From Croceimicrobium sp965279135 (GTDB taxonomy: Bacteria; Bacteroidota; Bacteroidia; Flavobacteriales; Schleiferiaceae): a stretch of 64,000 bases of DNA. Of this stretch, positions 42,964 through 52,222 are shown one piece after another. The DNA is taken from NCBI GenBank assembly GCA_965279135.1, contig OZ257133.1:2108001-2172000 (forward strand), written 5' to 3'. The stretch's first letter is position 1; every line of letters starts with the position of its first letter. The translations under genes and the position numbers were made by a program. The notes under the pieces are model-generated. The model made no database searches. It saw only the letters and a list, made by a program, of their open reading frames with translations, and had not been told where the DNA came from.

Positions 42964-43884
42964 CTAAGATGCCTTTCTCAGCTTCCGAAAATGCCCCGGA
43001 CTATGCTGCGTGTCCTTTTTGAAGGCGACATTAAAATGGGATAGGTTTTCAAATCCACATCGAAAAGCAACTTCACTGATGGAGAGTTCAGTTTCTACTA
43101 GTAATTCTTTGGATTTTTTAAGGCGAAGCTGAATCAGAAAACGAGCGGGAGTCTGTCCAAATAGCTCTTTGAACTTAGAGAAAAACTTTGCTCTACTCAT
43201 ACATGCCACCCGAGCCAATTCCTCCATGCCCAATCGACGATCCAAGTTTTCGAGCATAAACTGGACCACTGCAGCCATTGGATTGGCGCTAGCTATTTTA
43301 GCAGAACGACTAATCATTAGGCCCCTGGCTTGGGTCTGCAGTAGCCTGATAATTGTCTCTCGAATAGTAAGGTCCAAGAGTGCATCCTTCATTGAGGCCT
43401 TTTCGTTTACGCTCAGCTGAACTACCCTATTAAGGGTTCCTGCCAATTCATCTCCATTTAAGAGGTGGAAAATCTTAGTATCCAATTCCCATTCCCCGCA
43501 AGCGTCCGGACGCTGATAACGCTCGTTTAGTAGATCGACGGTTTTACTTATTAATTCCTCACTAATCTCAATCGCTAAACATTGGGTGGGATCATTGATG
43601 GTAGCTTCGGGAAAATCGATGATCATTTTCTCACCGGGCGCAATTACTACAGATTCACCAGGTAGATAATCAAAACTGCCGCGTTTAAGGTGCATTACTT
43701 TTTTACCCCTAAACATTGAGGTTAGGACGAAGTCATTAAACTGCAGCTCTACCTCTCTTGCCTTTAAATGAGTTTCAAAGACATTCAGTTCAAATTGATT
43801 GTGGCTATAAGTGGTTCGGTTCTCAACCAGAGTCTTCAAATCTCTAGCGTCGGTGAGTTCCGGTTTGTTTAATAATCCGGACAT
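42964..43884 (-). CDS. AraC-family transcriptional regulator
   Basis: About 306 residues. The last 100 residues hold the two helix-turn-helix motifs of AraC (MEELARVACMSRAKFFSKFK and ISEVAFRCGFENLSHFNVAF, about 215-300). The N-terminal half is a cupin-like sensor domain of the type found next to aldehyde dehydrogenase/DUF779 genes. It is divergent from the ALDH gene and a pair of direct repeats lies in the shared upstream region. The frame extends to 43926, but the ATG at 43884 is kept because the extra residues look unstructured. It probably responds to an alcohol or aldehyde and activates the ALDH gene. Confidence 0.88.
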   Translation of the reverse strand: MSGLLNKPELTDARDLKTLVENRTTYSHNQFELNVFETHLKAREVELQFNDFVLTSMFRGKKVMHLKRGSFDYLPGESVVIAPGEKMIIDFPEATINDPTQCLAIEISEELISKTVDLLNERYQRPDACGEWELDTKIFHLLNGDELAGTLNRVVQLSVNEKASMKDALLDLTIRETIIRLLQTQARGLMISRSAKIASANPMAAVVQFMLENLDRRLGMEELARVACMSRAKFFSKFKELFGQTPARFLIQLRLKKSKELLVETELSISEVAFRCGFENLSHFNVAFKKDTQHSPGHFRKLRKAS

Positions 43885-43991
43885 ACAAAAGCGGTATACG
43901 TCAAATCTACAATAATAAACTGGCAATCACAGGATTTAGACTCTGAGCAAAGTTTTCTAGACGATTACAATAGTCAAGTCCAAAAAAGACG

Positions 43992-44026
43992 CAGAACAAA
44001 AAGCGGAATACTCAGAACAAAGCCGA
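43992..44026 (+). promoter_or_regulatory. two direct repeats, candidate AraC binding sites
   Basis: CAGAACAAA occurs at 43992-44000 and 44013-44021, each followed by a CGGAA/CGAA-like end. The offset is 21 bp, two turns of B-DNA, the usual arrangement for two AraC-family monomers. They lie 50-80 bp upstream of the ALDH start. Confidence 0.6.
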
Positions 44027-44071
44027 ACTAGAATCGAATCAGGAATTTGAGTCCCGAATAAATCAAAAAAT

Positions 44072-45595
44072 ATGGATACAATTGAAATGACTAAACCAGG
44101 AGTGGAACGCCCTCCTTTAAAAGAAGCCTATAATCATTATATCGGTGGAGCATGGATTAAACCTGAAAGTGGAAAGTATTTTGAAAATACTAGTCCAGTG
44201 GATGGGCAATTTCTAGCCCTCGCTGCCCAAGGCAATGCAGAAGATATTGACAAGGCCTTGGATGCTGCTCATAAAGCCTTTGAAACCTGGAGTAAAACCT
44301 CAGCAATCGAACGAAGCAATCTATTACTTAAGATTGCGGACATCATGGAAGCGAATGCCGAAATGCTAGCTCGAGTGGAAACTCTTGATAATGGAAAAGC
44401 ACTAAGAGAAACCAGAGCCGCGGATATCCCTCTATGTATAGATCACTTCCGTTATTTCGCCGGTGTAATTCGCTCGGATGAGAGCACCATGTCGGAGCAT
44501 GATGAGAATACGGTAAGCATCAATCTCCAGGAGCCACTGGGAGTAGTTGGACAAATTATTCCCTGGAACTTCCCACTGTTAATGGCTACCTGGAAAATTG
44601 CTCCCGCTTTAGCAGCTGGATGTACCACTGTAGTTAAACCCGCGGAGCAGACCCCAACCAGTATTATGGTTCTTATGGAGCTTATTGGAGATATCGTTCC
44701 ACCGGGAGTGATCAATGTAGTTTCTGGTTTTGGACCTGAAGCAGGAAAACCACTAGCCACCTCTCCACGAGTTGCCAAAGTAGCCTTTACGGGTGAAACA
44801 ACTACCGGAAGATTAATTATGCAATATGCTTCTGAGAACATGATCCCCGTAACTATGGAATTAGGAGGTAAGTCTCCTAACATTTTCATGAAGAGTATTG
44901 CAGACGCGGATGATGACTTCTTTGACAAGTGTGTTGAAGGGGCGGTAATGTTCGCCTTAAACCAAGGGGAAGTGTGCACCTGCCCTTCAAGAATTTTAGT
45001 ACATGAAGACATCTATGATAAATTCATGGAAAGGGTTATTGCACGCACCAAAGCAATTAAAATGGGCGACCCACTCGCGGAAGACACCATGATGGGTGCT
45101 CAGGCCTCTAATGATCAATACGAGAAAATTCTTTCCTACATCGAAATTGGTAAAGAGGAAGGTGCGGAAGTTCTCTGTGGTGGGGAACCGGCCAACTTAA
45201 ATTCCGGATTGGAAAACGGATACTATATCCAACCCACCATTCTTAAAGGCCACAACAAAATGAGAGTGTTCCAGGAAGAAATTTTTGGTCCTGTTACAGC
45301 TGTAACAACCTTTAAGACCATGGAGGAAGCTCTTGAAATTGCTAATGATACCTTATATGGATTGGGTGCCGGCCTTTGGACTCGCGATGCCTATGAGATC
45401 TATAAAATGCCTCGCGAAATTAAAGCGGGGCGCGTTTGGGTAAACTGCTATCATGCCTATCCTGCTCACGCTCCTTTTGGGGGTTATAAGAAATCTGGTT
45501 TTGGCCGGGAAACTCATAAGATGATGTTGAACCACTATCGCCAAACCAAGAACATGCTGATCTCTTATGACAAGAAGAAGCTTGGATTCTTTTAA
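44072..45595 (+). CDS. NAD(P)-dependent aldehyde dehydrogenase
   Basis: A 507-residue ALDH superfamily enzyme. The catalytic cysteine is Cys302 in ALNQGEVCTC and the general base is Glu263 in MELGGKSPN. The Rossmann segment GFGPEAGKPLATSPRVAKVA and PWNFPLL are also present. The combination with a divergent AraC regulator and a DUF779 gene downstream is the well-known acetaldehyde/aliphatic aldehyde dehydrogenase arrangement (ExaC/AldA type). It oxidises aldehydes to carboxylic acids, which could feed Acs. Substrate range is inferred. Confidence 0.93.
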   Translation: MDTIEMTKPGVERPPLKEAYNHYIGGAWIKPESGKYFENTSPVDGQFLALAAQGNAEDIDKALDAAHKAFETWSKTSAIERSNLLLKIADIMEANAEMLARVETLDNGKALRETRAADIPLCIDHFRYFAGVIRSDESTMSEHDENTVSINLQEPLGVVGQIIPWNFPLLMATWKIAPALAAGCTTVVKPAEQTPTSIMVLMELIGDIVPPGVINVVSGFGPEAGKPLATSPRVAKVAFTGETTTGRLIMQYASENMIPVTMELGGKSPNIFMKSIADADDDFFDKCVEGAVMFALNQGEVCTCPSRILVHEDIYDKFMERVIARTKAIKMGDPLAEDTMMGAQASNDQYEKILSYIEIGKEEGAEVLCGGEPANLNSGLENGYYIQPTILKGHNKMRVFQEEIFGPVTAVTTFKTMEEALEIANDTLYGLGAGLWTRDAYEIYKMPREIKAGRVWVNCYHAYPAHAPFGGYKKSGFGRETHKMMLNHYRQTKNMLISYDKKKLGFF

Positions 45596-45606
45596 TCACC
45601 AATAAT

Positions 45607-45637
45607 AAAAAAGGTCGGCGCATTGCGCTGACCTTTT
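45607..45637 (+). terminator. stem-loop between the ALDH and DUF779 genes
   Basis: AAAAAAGGTC-x-GCGC pairs with GCGC-x-GACCTTTTCC, followed by a short T-rich stretch. It lies 11 bp after the ALDH stop and 11 bp before the DUF779 start, so readthrough or a second promoter is needed for the next gene. Confidence 0.75.
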
Positions 45638-45648
45638 CCTTTAATCCA

Positions 45649-45996
45649 ATGAAAAACAATGTGCTTTCAGCTACCGAAAAGGCACTTGATCTAGTAAGAG
45701 AACTGGAGCAGGAAACCGGTGCTTTAATGTTTCATCTTAGCGGCGGATGTTGCGATGGCTCTGCGCCGATGTGCTACCAAAAGGGAAATTTCATTGTGGG
45801 AAGCAAGGATCTATTACTGGGTTACATCCTAAATCATCCCTTTTATATTTCCGAGGATCAATACTCCTATCTGGAGCATTGTGAGCTAATCCTTGATGTT
45901 ACAGAAGGCAGAGGTTCCAGCTTTTCAATTGAGATACCAAAAGGCAAGCGGTTTCTAATTCGATCTAAACTGCATCAACATTGTCCTACTCGGTGA
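45649..45996 (+). CDS. DUF779 family protein
   Basis: A 115-residue protein. The N-terminal half has LMFHLSGGCCDGSAPMCYQKG (about 25-45), a cysteine-rich loop that may bind metal, and the C-terminal half has SFSIEIPKGKRFLIRS. DUF779 proteins are almost always encoded next to aldehyde dehydrogenase and an AraC regulator; the biochemical role is not established. The gene follows the ALDH gene after a hairpin. Length matches the family. Confidence 0.85.
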   Translation: MKNNVLSATEKALDLVRELEQETGALMFHLSGGCCDGSAPMCYQKGNFIVGSKDLLLGYILNHPFYISEDQYSYLEHCELILDVTEGRGSSFSIEIPKGKRFLIRSKLHQHCPTR

Positions 45997-46082
45997 TCAG
46001 CTCCGCATTAGAGTCCATTTATTGATTTTTAATAAACCAATAGGCATTTAAAAGGGTTGCTTTCATGAATTTCATTAATTTA

Positions 46083-46098
46083 ATCGTAATATTGCGAT
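46083..46098 (+). promoter_or_regulatory. ArsR-type operator upstream of the DUF6428 gene
   Basis: ATCGTAATATTGCGAT is a 16-bp palindrome with one mismatched pair, 22 bp upstream of the start codon. The ATCG/CGAT half-sites with an AT core resemble flavobacterial ArsR-family operators. No arsR gene is adjacent in this window. Confidence 0.5.
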
Positions 46099-46119
46099 AT
46101 ATGAATTAATACTCTTGAA

Positions 46120-46590
46120 ATGCTACTTTCAGAATTAAAACAGGGCTTAAACCAAATCCAAGCTGTCCGCTTTAGACTTCCCAATGGAGATTTGATCCCA
46201 TCTCACTTTCACATCACCGAAGTTGGTTTAATGGAGAAACGGTTCATTGACTGTGGTGGCACGGTTCGTAAGGATCAAACCATCAGCCTACAGCTCTGGA
46301 CGGCTGAAGACTATGACCATCGCCTGGCGGCCGATAAAATGCGCTCTATTCTGGAACTATCGGAAAAAACCCTGGCTCTACCTGACGCTGAATTGGAAGT
46401 GGAATATCAAGGATTAACCATAGAGAAGTTCGATTTGGAATTGATGGAAGGAGAATTCCATCTGCTCCCAAAGCATACCGACTGCTTAGCCAAAGACAAT
46501 TGTGGGGTCCCAAAACAAAAAACTAAGCGAAGCTTGAAAAGCCTGAGTACCAGAGAATCCAATTGTGTTTCTGGAGGTACTTGTTGTTAG
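46120..46590 (+). CDS. DUF6428 family protein
   Basis: A 156-residue protein with the DUF6428 pattern: IPSHFHITEVGLMEKRFIDCGG, LQLWTAEDYDHRLAADK and a Cys-rich C-terminus (DCLAKDNCGVP; NCVSGGTCC). In flavobacteria this family usually travels with ArsR and arsenic-resistance genes, and the vicinal cysteines suggest metal(loid) contact. Here it is alone, with an ArsR-like palindrome upstream and a terminator downstream, so an arsR gene elsewhere would have to control it. Confidence 0.82.
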   Translation: MLLSELKQGLNQIQAVRFRLPNGDLIPSHFHITEVGLMEKRFIDCGGTVRKDQTISLQLWTAEDYDHRLAADKMRSILELSEKTLALPDAELEVEYQGLTIEKFDLELMEGEFHLLPKHTDCLAKDNCGVPKQKTKRSLKSLSTRESNCVSGGTCC

Positions 46591-46614
46591 GCCGATAAAT
46601 GGCTTGTAAATAGA

Positions 46615-46642
46615 AAGAAGCGACTGTATTGAGTCGCTTCTT
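46615..46642 (+). terminator. terminator of the DUF6428 gene
   Basis: AAGAAGCGACT-gtattg-AGTCGCTTCTT is an 11-bp perfect stem 25 bp past the DUF6428 stop, and also past the convergent T9SS gene's end (stop at 46695), so it could serve both. Confidence 0.82.
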
Positions 46643-46694
46643 GTACTTAATTATTTCAGGCTTAATACAGATGAACCTAGGTTAAAACTTAGCC

Positions 46695-48086
46695 TTAGTT
46701 TTTTAATAGGCGCTCCGTCCAAATCGGACCTTCATCATCTAAAACTTGCAAGAAGTAAAGTCCCTTTTCCAGGTCCGCACTTTCTATCCAGAACATATTC
46801 GTTCCATATGCGGCATTCAAAGACTGCTCCATAACCAGTTGACCACCAGAATTCAAAATTCTCAGTTCCAGGTCCTGACTTTTTGCAGCTTGGAAGGACA
46901 GGGTGATAAAATCATTTACGGGATTAGGATACAATTTCCAATCCTTAGTGGTCTGGGTATTATCGAACTCCTCTAAGCCAATTCCGGAAGTAACGGAAAT
47001 GGTCATGGTTTGATCGGTAGTAAAGAAGCGATCGCTACAACGGAAGACTACCAAATGATTCTGGTGCACATGACTGGAATCAGGAACGAAATAGAAGGTG
47101 CCTTTGATGTCATTTGCCTGCCCAGTGGGTGCAACACTGAAATTTATATTGTTATTGGGGTTCTGAAACAGAGGGCTGTAAGCTTCCATAAACAGCGCCT
47201 TACTACTATCTGAATGACTAGCTACAATTTCAAAATTCAAGGGGCTGGAAGCCGGAACACTCACATTTAAAGTGTCTCGTGGCGCCATATTGTTCATAGA
47301 TGTCCAGAAAGGAAATCCTGTGGTAGCCGGAACAACAATCAGTTGCATATCTCGCCTTATTTCACCGATCCAAACCCCGTTTCGATACTGATCAACAAGA
47401 ATGGAAATTACAAAGTGTCCAACCGTATTCGCTGTCCAGGAAATGGTACCGGTTAGGGGATCTAAAGTCAAAGGATTGTTGGGATCAGAAGGAGGCGTGG
47501 TATATCCAGAACAGTACACTCCAAAATCTCTTTGCGGCTGATCCAAAGTCCAGGCCAAAGAATCTCCATCAGGATCAAAGGGTAAAGGATTGTATTGCCA
47601 AGGCGTATTCAAAGGCAGGTAAATAGCAGCAGGCACTAAAAAGAATGCGCTGGAGTTAGGTTGCACTGAATCCACATTAAAAGTGGTACTCAGATACATT
47701 GATTCGCTAAGCGGATTACTTAAGTTTTGAATCGCTCCATTACGACAGCAGTTCGACCAGGATACATGCCATTGGCCAGGTCCTGGAATAGTAAATGTAT
47801 CGGTGAAAAGATAGATTTCTACTCCGTAAGGATACATAGGTAAAAGATTACCCGAAATGATTGAATCGTAAGGTACCGATCTACTAAAGGTAATGCCATT
47901 GGGTCCAGTGAATTTGAAAAGCGCAGTAGATTGCATCGGTATGCCTACTGTATCGCGATAGACCAAAAGATTTACCCGATGTTGTCCATTGGGAAGATCT
48001 AATACGGTGATCTCGCCACCCATCAAATGGGTCGCATCAACATAAAAGAAGAATACGGAGAATAGTGCAGCGTAGATATATTTCAT
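46695..48086 (-). CDS. T9SS-secreted protein with gliding-motility-type N-terminal domain
   Basis: A 463-residue exported protein. It has an N-terminal signal followed at once by ATHLMGGEITVLDL, the start typical of large surface proteins in gliding Bacteroidota. A putative Ig-like domain with FDPDGDSLAW follows, then repeated beta-rich regions and a type IX sorting domain (KLYPNPVNDFITLSF...LLKN, about 385-463). It probably reaches the cell surface through the T9SS. It is shorter than the usual family members. Function otherwise unknown. Confidence 0.8.
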   Translation of the reverse strand: MKYIYAALFSVFFFYVDATHLMGGEITVLDLPNGQHRVNLLVYRDTVGIPMQSTALFKFTGPNGITFSRSVPYDSIISGNLLPMYPYGVEIYLFTDTFTIPGPGQWHVSWSNCCRNGAIQNLSNPLSESMYLSTTFNVDSVQPNSSAFFLVPAAIYLPLNTPWQYNPLPFDPDGDSLAWTLDQPQRDFGVYCSGYTTPPSDPNNPLTLDPLTGTISWTANTVGHFVISILVDQYRNGVWIGEIRRDMQLIVVPATTGFPFWTSMNNMAPRDTLNVSVPASSPLNFEIVASHSDSSKALFMEAYSPLFQNPNNNINFSVAPTGQANDIKGTFYFVPDSSHVHQNHLVVFRCSDRFFTTDQTMTISVTSGIGLEEFDNTQTTKDWKLYPNPVNDFITLSFQAAKSQDLELRILNSGGQLVMEQSLNAAYGTNMFWIESADLEKGLYFLQVLDDEGPIWTERLLKN

Positions 48087-48349
48087 GAGGGCTGGGAATT
48101 GATTTCCTAGTAAGGTACAAATTAATCTCCGCGATTGATTATCAGATTATTGAGCGGTGGATTAACGATGATAAAAGAAATCCTTTGGTTAGTCGAACCT
48201 TTACGGACAATTCTATTCTACCCAAGCAATGCGAAATCCCTCGCCTTAACTAGACCATGAAAAACCTCCCGTTTCAACTGCAAAATTCACTAGGCTCAAA
48301 CATTAATACTGGCAACTAGTAGAAAAGTCCAGTAAGCAATTCATCCAGA

Positions 48350-50227
48350 TCATCTTATGATAAATGGCAAGACCACCTCCTGATTCAACCTAAGAAAATA
48401 GGTGCCTGCCGGAAGGGCGCCCAGATCAATTCTGGGATCATCATTGAAATGTAATACCCCCGACTTTAGAATCTGACCATTTGTACTATGGAGGGTATAG
48501 TCCACCTTATCGGATGGATACATCTTTGAGACCACCAGCTCTATATAATCAGTTGCCGGATTGGGGTATATCTCAAAGGGAACTGAGCCGTTTAATTCAT
48601 CAAGGCTGATGTTGGGGAGGTTCACACATTCTGAAGTATCGACACAACCTGTTCGGTTGGTAATTATCACCTGGAATTGACCACTGATACTAGGCTTGAA
48701 AGTCCTGCCGGTTTCCCCATCTATGGTGTCCTGGTAGTAGCAGTCAATCCATTGATAGGTGGAACCACTATCGGCTTCATCTGAGGTGAAATAATCTCCC
48801 CAGGGAGATCGGGTAATAGTTGTTTTAATGGAGTCATGCCTTAAGATTAATCGGTGCACACTATCGCCAATTACGCCACGATGGAAAATGCTGGAAAAAT
48901 CTGCCGAGCCAGCGCGCCAACGACCTTCCCAAAAGACTGAATCTCCGATGCAATGCTCAATCCAATTCGTATCGATATAGGACTGGTAATATTCATAAGG
49001 ACCTATATCTACATTTGCCCCAAAAACCCGAGGGTTCATATCAATATCGAAATCAATTCGCTCCGTACTATCCCCATCCTCATCAAAATCCAATAAGTCA
49101 AAAGGTAGATTATTAGTATCTCCCCTATCCACACCAAAGAAATCCGGTCGTGGTCGAAATGAAAAATTGTCGTAGGTGAGGTAACGAGCATAGGCCCTTG
49201 AAATTGCCGGATCATTAAATCTCGCAGTATCCCAACCTGTTGGCCTAAAAGGATAAAAGACATTCCTTACAGCATTTTGAATAATTAAACATCCTTTGCA
49301 ATGCCCGGTAACAATTGAATGTGCAATACTTAGGGTGTCTGCATACTCACCAGTCAGTCCAAAACTATTGGGGAGCCAATTAGTATCTCCTAAAACTGCA
49401 GAATTCCTCATAAACAGTATACCATTGTTTATCACATCAACGGTATAACTATTAAACAGACTTATGGGAGCCTCTATTAAACTATTGTATATGTGAATTT
49501 TAGCTCTCTCCACCCTAATAAACTTACCCCAGTAGTTTTCGTTATCGGGCAAGCCTCGAAGATTAATAAAGTACACGTCATCCTTTTTAGGACCCCCTAT
49601 TTGATGACTTCCAAAAACAAAAATGTGAGAAAAACCAGCTCTATTTCGAGAAACTTTAATATTCTGAAAAATGGCTTTCACCTTGCCTTGCACATAGATT
49701 GCGGAACCTCCATTAACAAAATACCCATGGGGAATAGGATACCATGGTAAAGCCCAAGCATTTCCTTCAATTATAGAAAAGCCATCAAGCTTGGCATAAT
49801 CACTAAAGTAACCCCAGGCAAACACCACGTGAGCGACATTATCACTATCATTCAATGGATCACCGGTTTCACCGGATAGTACAGTCGGATTCCGCACCCA
49901 ATCCCTTTGAATTTTGGCCGTTTCATTTCCTAGAAAACCGCCATAAATCCGAACCCCAGGCTTTAAGCGGAAGGTCTTCAAACGAACATCGGTTGGCACT
50001 TGACCAGTCGAATCTACACTTGGAACATAAACCCCTTGAGCGACCCATATTTCGTCACCACTGCTAGCTTGATTGAGCGCCGATTGTAAATCAGTATAGG
50101 CATTGGTCCAGGAAACACCATTATTGGTGCCACTAGCGGCATGATTCACGTAGTGGATTGTCTGGGCGTGTACCAGACTGGCACTAAAGAATAAAAGGAT
50201 TAATAGAAATGTATGAATTCGAAACAT
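48350..50227 (-). CDS. T9SS-secreted right-handed beta-helix protein
   Basis: A 625-residue secreted protein. A signal peptide ending VHAQ is followed by HYVNHAASGTNNGVSWTNAY, the start of a DUF1565/parallel beta-helix region seen in cell-surface polysaccharide-degrading or adhesive proteins (repeats over about 20-320). A C-terminal sorting domain (IYPNPATDYIELVVSK ... FIIR) marks it as T9SS cargo. It begins 40 bp downstream of the last gene of the T2SS-like operon on the same strand, so it may be co-transcribed with it. Substrate unknown. Confidence 0.8.
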   Translation of the reverse strand: MFRIHTFLLILLFFSASLVHAQTIHYVNHAASGTNNGVSWTNAYTDLQSALNQASSGDEIWVAQGVYVPSVDSTGQVPTDVRLKTFRLKPGVRIYGGFLGNETAKIQRDWVRNPTVLSGETGDPLNDSDNVAHVVFAWGYFSDYAKLDGFSIIEGNAWALPWYPIPHGYFVNGGSAIYVQGKVKAIFQNIKVSRNRAGFSHIFVFGSHQIGGPKKDDVYFINLRGLPDNENYWGKFIRVERAKIHIYNSLIEAPISLFNSYTVDVINNGILFMRNSAVLGDTNWLPNSFGLTGEYADTLSIAHSIVTGHCKGCLIIQNAVRNVFYPFRPTGWDTARFNDPAISRAYARYLTYDNFSFRPRPDFFGVDRGDTNNLPFDLLDFDEDGDSTERIDFDIDMNPRVFGANVDIGPYEYYQSYIDTNWIEHCIGDSVFWEGRWRAGSADFSSIFHRGVIGDSVHRLILRHDSIKTTITRSPWGDYFTSDEADSGSTYQWIDCYYQDTIDGETGRTFKPSISGQFQVIITNRTGCVDTSECVNLPNISLDELNGSVPFEIYPNPATDYIELVVSKMYPSDKVDYTLHSTNGQILKSGVLHFNDDPRIDLGALPAGTYFLRLNQEVVLPFIIR

Positions 50228-50267
50228 AGCGGTGAAGGTTTAGAGCTCTAAATTAATAAACTTATAA

Positions 50268-51413
50268 TCAATATGTGGCACTTAACTGAAACATTGGCAA
50301 GTACATAGCAATGAGTATTAAGGCTACGAAGGCACCTAAGAAAACTATAATTAAGGGTTCCATAATATTTCCTAAAACCTTGGATTGATGCTCAATCTCT
50401 TTCTCTGTTTGCTGGCTCATCTTTTCCAATAGAAATCCTAATTGATTGGTTTCTTCACCAACCTTAACCAGCCCCTTGAGCTTTGCAGAGAATAATGGGT
50501 TCCTCTTGATTCCATCATAAAATCCGGAACCGCTCATTACCAAGGCTCGTGAATCATCTAATGCTTTCTGTAAGGGATAATAGGAAAGCATTCGAGAACA
50601 AAGCTCCAAGGCTTCGACCAAAGGAACTTTTGATTTCATTAGCAAAGCCAAACTTTGAAGCATCCGAAGCGTGTGGTTCTTTAAAATCATCGGCCCAATA
50701 AGAGGAACTTTACGAATTAACAATCCAAATTTTAGTCTATAAGCATCACGTTTTCGAAACTGTCGATGCATTAAAAATAAAGCCGTTATGAGAATTAAGG
50801 CAGCCATTAGCATAGTGGAGAAATTCTCAGAAAGATTAATGATCACCTTCGTTAACCAGGGTAATTCGTTTCCCATTCTGGCAAAAACTTCCTTAAACAT
50901 AGGAACCATAAATAGAAACATGAAGGAGATGGCTAAAATTGCAGTAAACAGTATGACCATGGGGTAAGTTAGAGCACTAATAAAATTTCGCTTCTGACTT
51001 ATCCTTTGACCAAAGTATTCTGCCAATCCCTTAAAAATCTGAGATAGATTGCCCGTTTCTTCTCCAATCTGAACCGAAAAGTATTCATAAGCGGTAAAGC
51101 TGCTTTGGCTTTTTAAGATGTCGGAGAACTTTGCACCGGCCGTTAGTTCGTTTAGCAATCTTTCAATGAGTTGCTTGTGAGTCTGTTTTTTCTCTTGCTC
51201 CTTTATTAGCTCTAGCGAAGATTTTAGATTCAAACCCGAATCTAAAAGCAAAGCCAGCTCAGCATAAAAATGCTCTTTGAAAGCGTCCTTCAGTTTCTGA
51301 CTGCCAAGCTGCATATTCAGAATCTGACTTAGGGCACTTTCCTTTTCAGAGCCTTTAGAGTGAGCAAGCTGATCCTTACTACTTGTTTGTATTTCCTTAA
51401 TCGAAATAGCCAT
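50268..51413 (-). CDS. gspF: type II secretion/type IV pilus inner-membrane protein GspF
   Basis: A 381-residue GspF/PilC protein. There are two homologous T2SSF domains (about 55-175 and 250-375), each with the pattern LALLLDSGLNLKSSLELI / LALLMKSKVPLVEALELC. There are three hydrophobic segments near 155-180, 200-225 and 350-375. It is the inner-membrane platform on which the assembly ATPase acts. It overlaps the preceding pseudopilin gene by 17 bases and is the last gene of the operon. Confidence 0.92.
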   Translation of the reverse strand: MAISIKEIQTSSKDQLAHSKGSEKESALSQILNMQLGSQKLKDAFKEHFYAELALLLDSGLNLKSSLELIKEQEKKQTHKQLIERLLNELTAGAKFSDILKSQSSFTAYEYFSVQIGEETGNLSQIFKGLAEYFGQRISQKRNFISALTYPMVILFTAILAISFMFLFMVPMFKEVFARMGNELPWLTKVIINLSENFSTMLMAALILITALFLMHRQFRKRDAYRLKFGLLIRKVPLIGPMILKNHTLRMLQSLALLMKSKVPLVEALELCSRMLSYYPLQKALDDSRALVMSGSGFYDGIKRNPLFSAKLKGLVKVGEETNQLGFLLEKMSQQTEKEIEHQSKVLGNIMEPLIIVFLGAFVALILIAMYLPMFQLSATY

Positions 51414-51888
51414 GATTACTTATTCTAAGCGCAGGAGGATAATACTTGTGAAAATTGAGCTCCATGGAATCTGTTGGACTCAAATAAATTGACATTTTTA
51501 AGGAATCCACCACCATTTTACCATCCCTCCATGGTCGACTATAAGACTGATATACAATCCTCTTAAACTCCAGATTAGTTTGCTCGTTTAAATACATGAT
51601 TGAATCTCCAATCCGCCACGTATTGAGGCTATCCCCCATAAAAACAAAGTTTGATCCATCACTTAAAACTAGTCGGGACTGATCCCAATGTTTGCTAAAA
51701 ACCTCATTTACCAATAGTGCCTCTTGAAAAGCTTTGCCATTAGCATCAAGCTTACTAAAATAAGAGCGGAAAAACATCAATCCTGCATAACAGAACCCGA
51801 TAAGCAAGGAGCTTATTAGAATGCCTATAAGAACTTCCAGGAGTGTAAAGGCCCTAAGCTTACTACATCCCAACCGCCTACTCCGCAT
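51397..51888 (-). CDS. pseudopilin, GspJ/GspI-like
   Basis: A 163-residue protein with a prepilin signal: basic leader, then AFTLLEVLIGILISSLLIGF (hydrophobic helix with Glu at +5 if cleaved after Ala). The globular part is mainly beta-strand, as in minor pseudopilins. It would cap or initiate the pseudopilus. Start and stop overlap neighbouring genes by 11 and 17 bases. Which minor pseudopilin it replaces (J, I or H) is not certain. Confidence 0.82.
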   Translation of the reverse strand: MRSRRLGCSKLRAFTLLEVLIGILISSLLIGFCYAGLMFFRSYFSKLDANGKAFQEALLVNEVFSKHWDQSRLVLSDGSNFVFMGDSLNTWRIGDSIMYLNEQTNLEFKRIVYQSYSRPWRDGKMVVDSLKMSIYLSPTDSMELNFHKYYPPALRISNHGYFD

Positions 51889-52222
51889 AGTACCAACGTT
51901 TCCTTTCGTAAATAACTCGATTGGAGCCCACCTCCAAAACCATTAAGTGGAGGCCAAGCAGATCCTTTTTCGAGGCATCTACATCCACAGTGGTTGTAAA
52001 TCCTTCCATGCTCGGTCCTGGTCTGTCCAGGTCCAATTGTAGCTCCTGCTTTCTAAAATACTCTGTGGCAAGATGTTGTGCTTCCAACATCTTTCGGTTC
52101 CTAAGTCCGGGACCGGCCAATTGAATGAATATCATCATACCCATGCCGATTGCCAGAGAAATGATAGTCATTGCAATTAAGTTCTCCACCAGGGAGCTGG
52201 ATCTTAAGCTTAGCACCTTCAT
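51878..52222 (-). CDS. minor pseudopilin-like protein
   Basis: A 114-residue protein with a short basic leader and the hydrophobic segment SLVENLIAMTIISLAIGMGM, which has a Glu shortly after the probable cleavage site, as in pseudopilins. The C-terminal 80 residues are a small globular domain (VVDVDASKKDLLG...YERKRWYYAE). It overlaps the next gene by 11 bases and the preceding one by four (ATGA). The position fits a GspI/H-like subunit; the non-standard FTLIEL motif lowers certainty. Confidence 0.72.
   Translation of the reverse strand: MKVLSLRSSSLVENLIAMTIISLAIGMGMMIFIQLAGPGLRNRKMLEAQHLATEYFRKQELQLDLDRPGPSMEGFTTTVDVDASKKDLLGLHLMVLEVGSNRVIYERKRWYYAE

Noticed and set aside
44452..45012. A 186-codon minus-strand frame within the ALDH gene
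   Set aside because: It is a shadow of the ALDH reading frame; both catalytic residues belong to the plus-strand gene.
48198..48290. A 30-codon plus-strand frame in the gap upstream of the 463-residue T9SS gene
   Set aside because: It is very short, has no overlap with a gene and shows no sign of selection; the 263-bp gap holds nothing else I can support.
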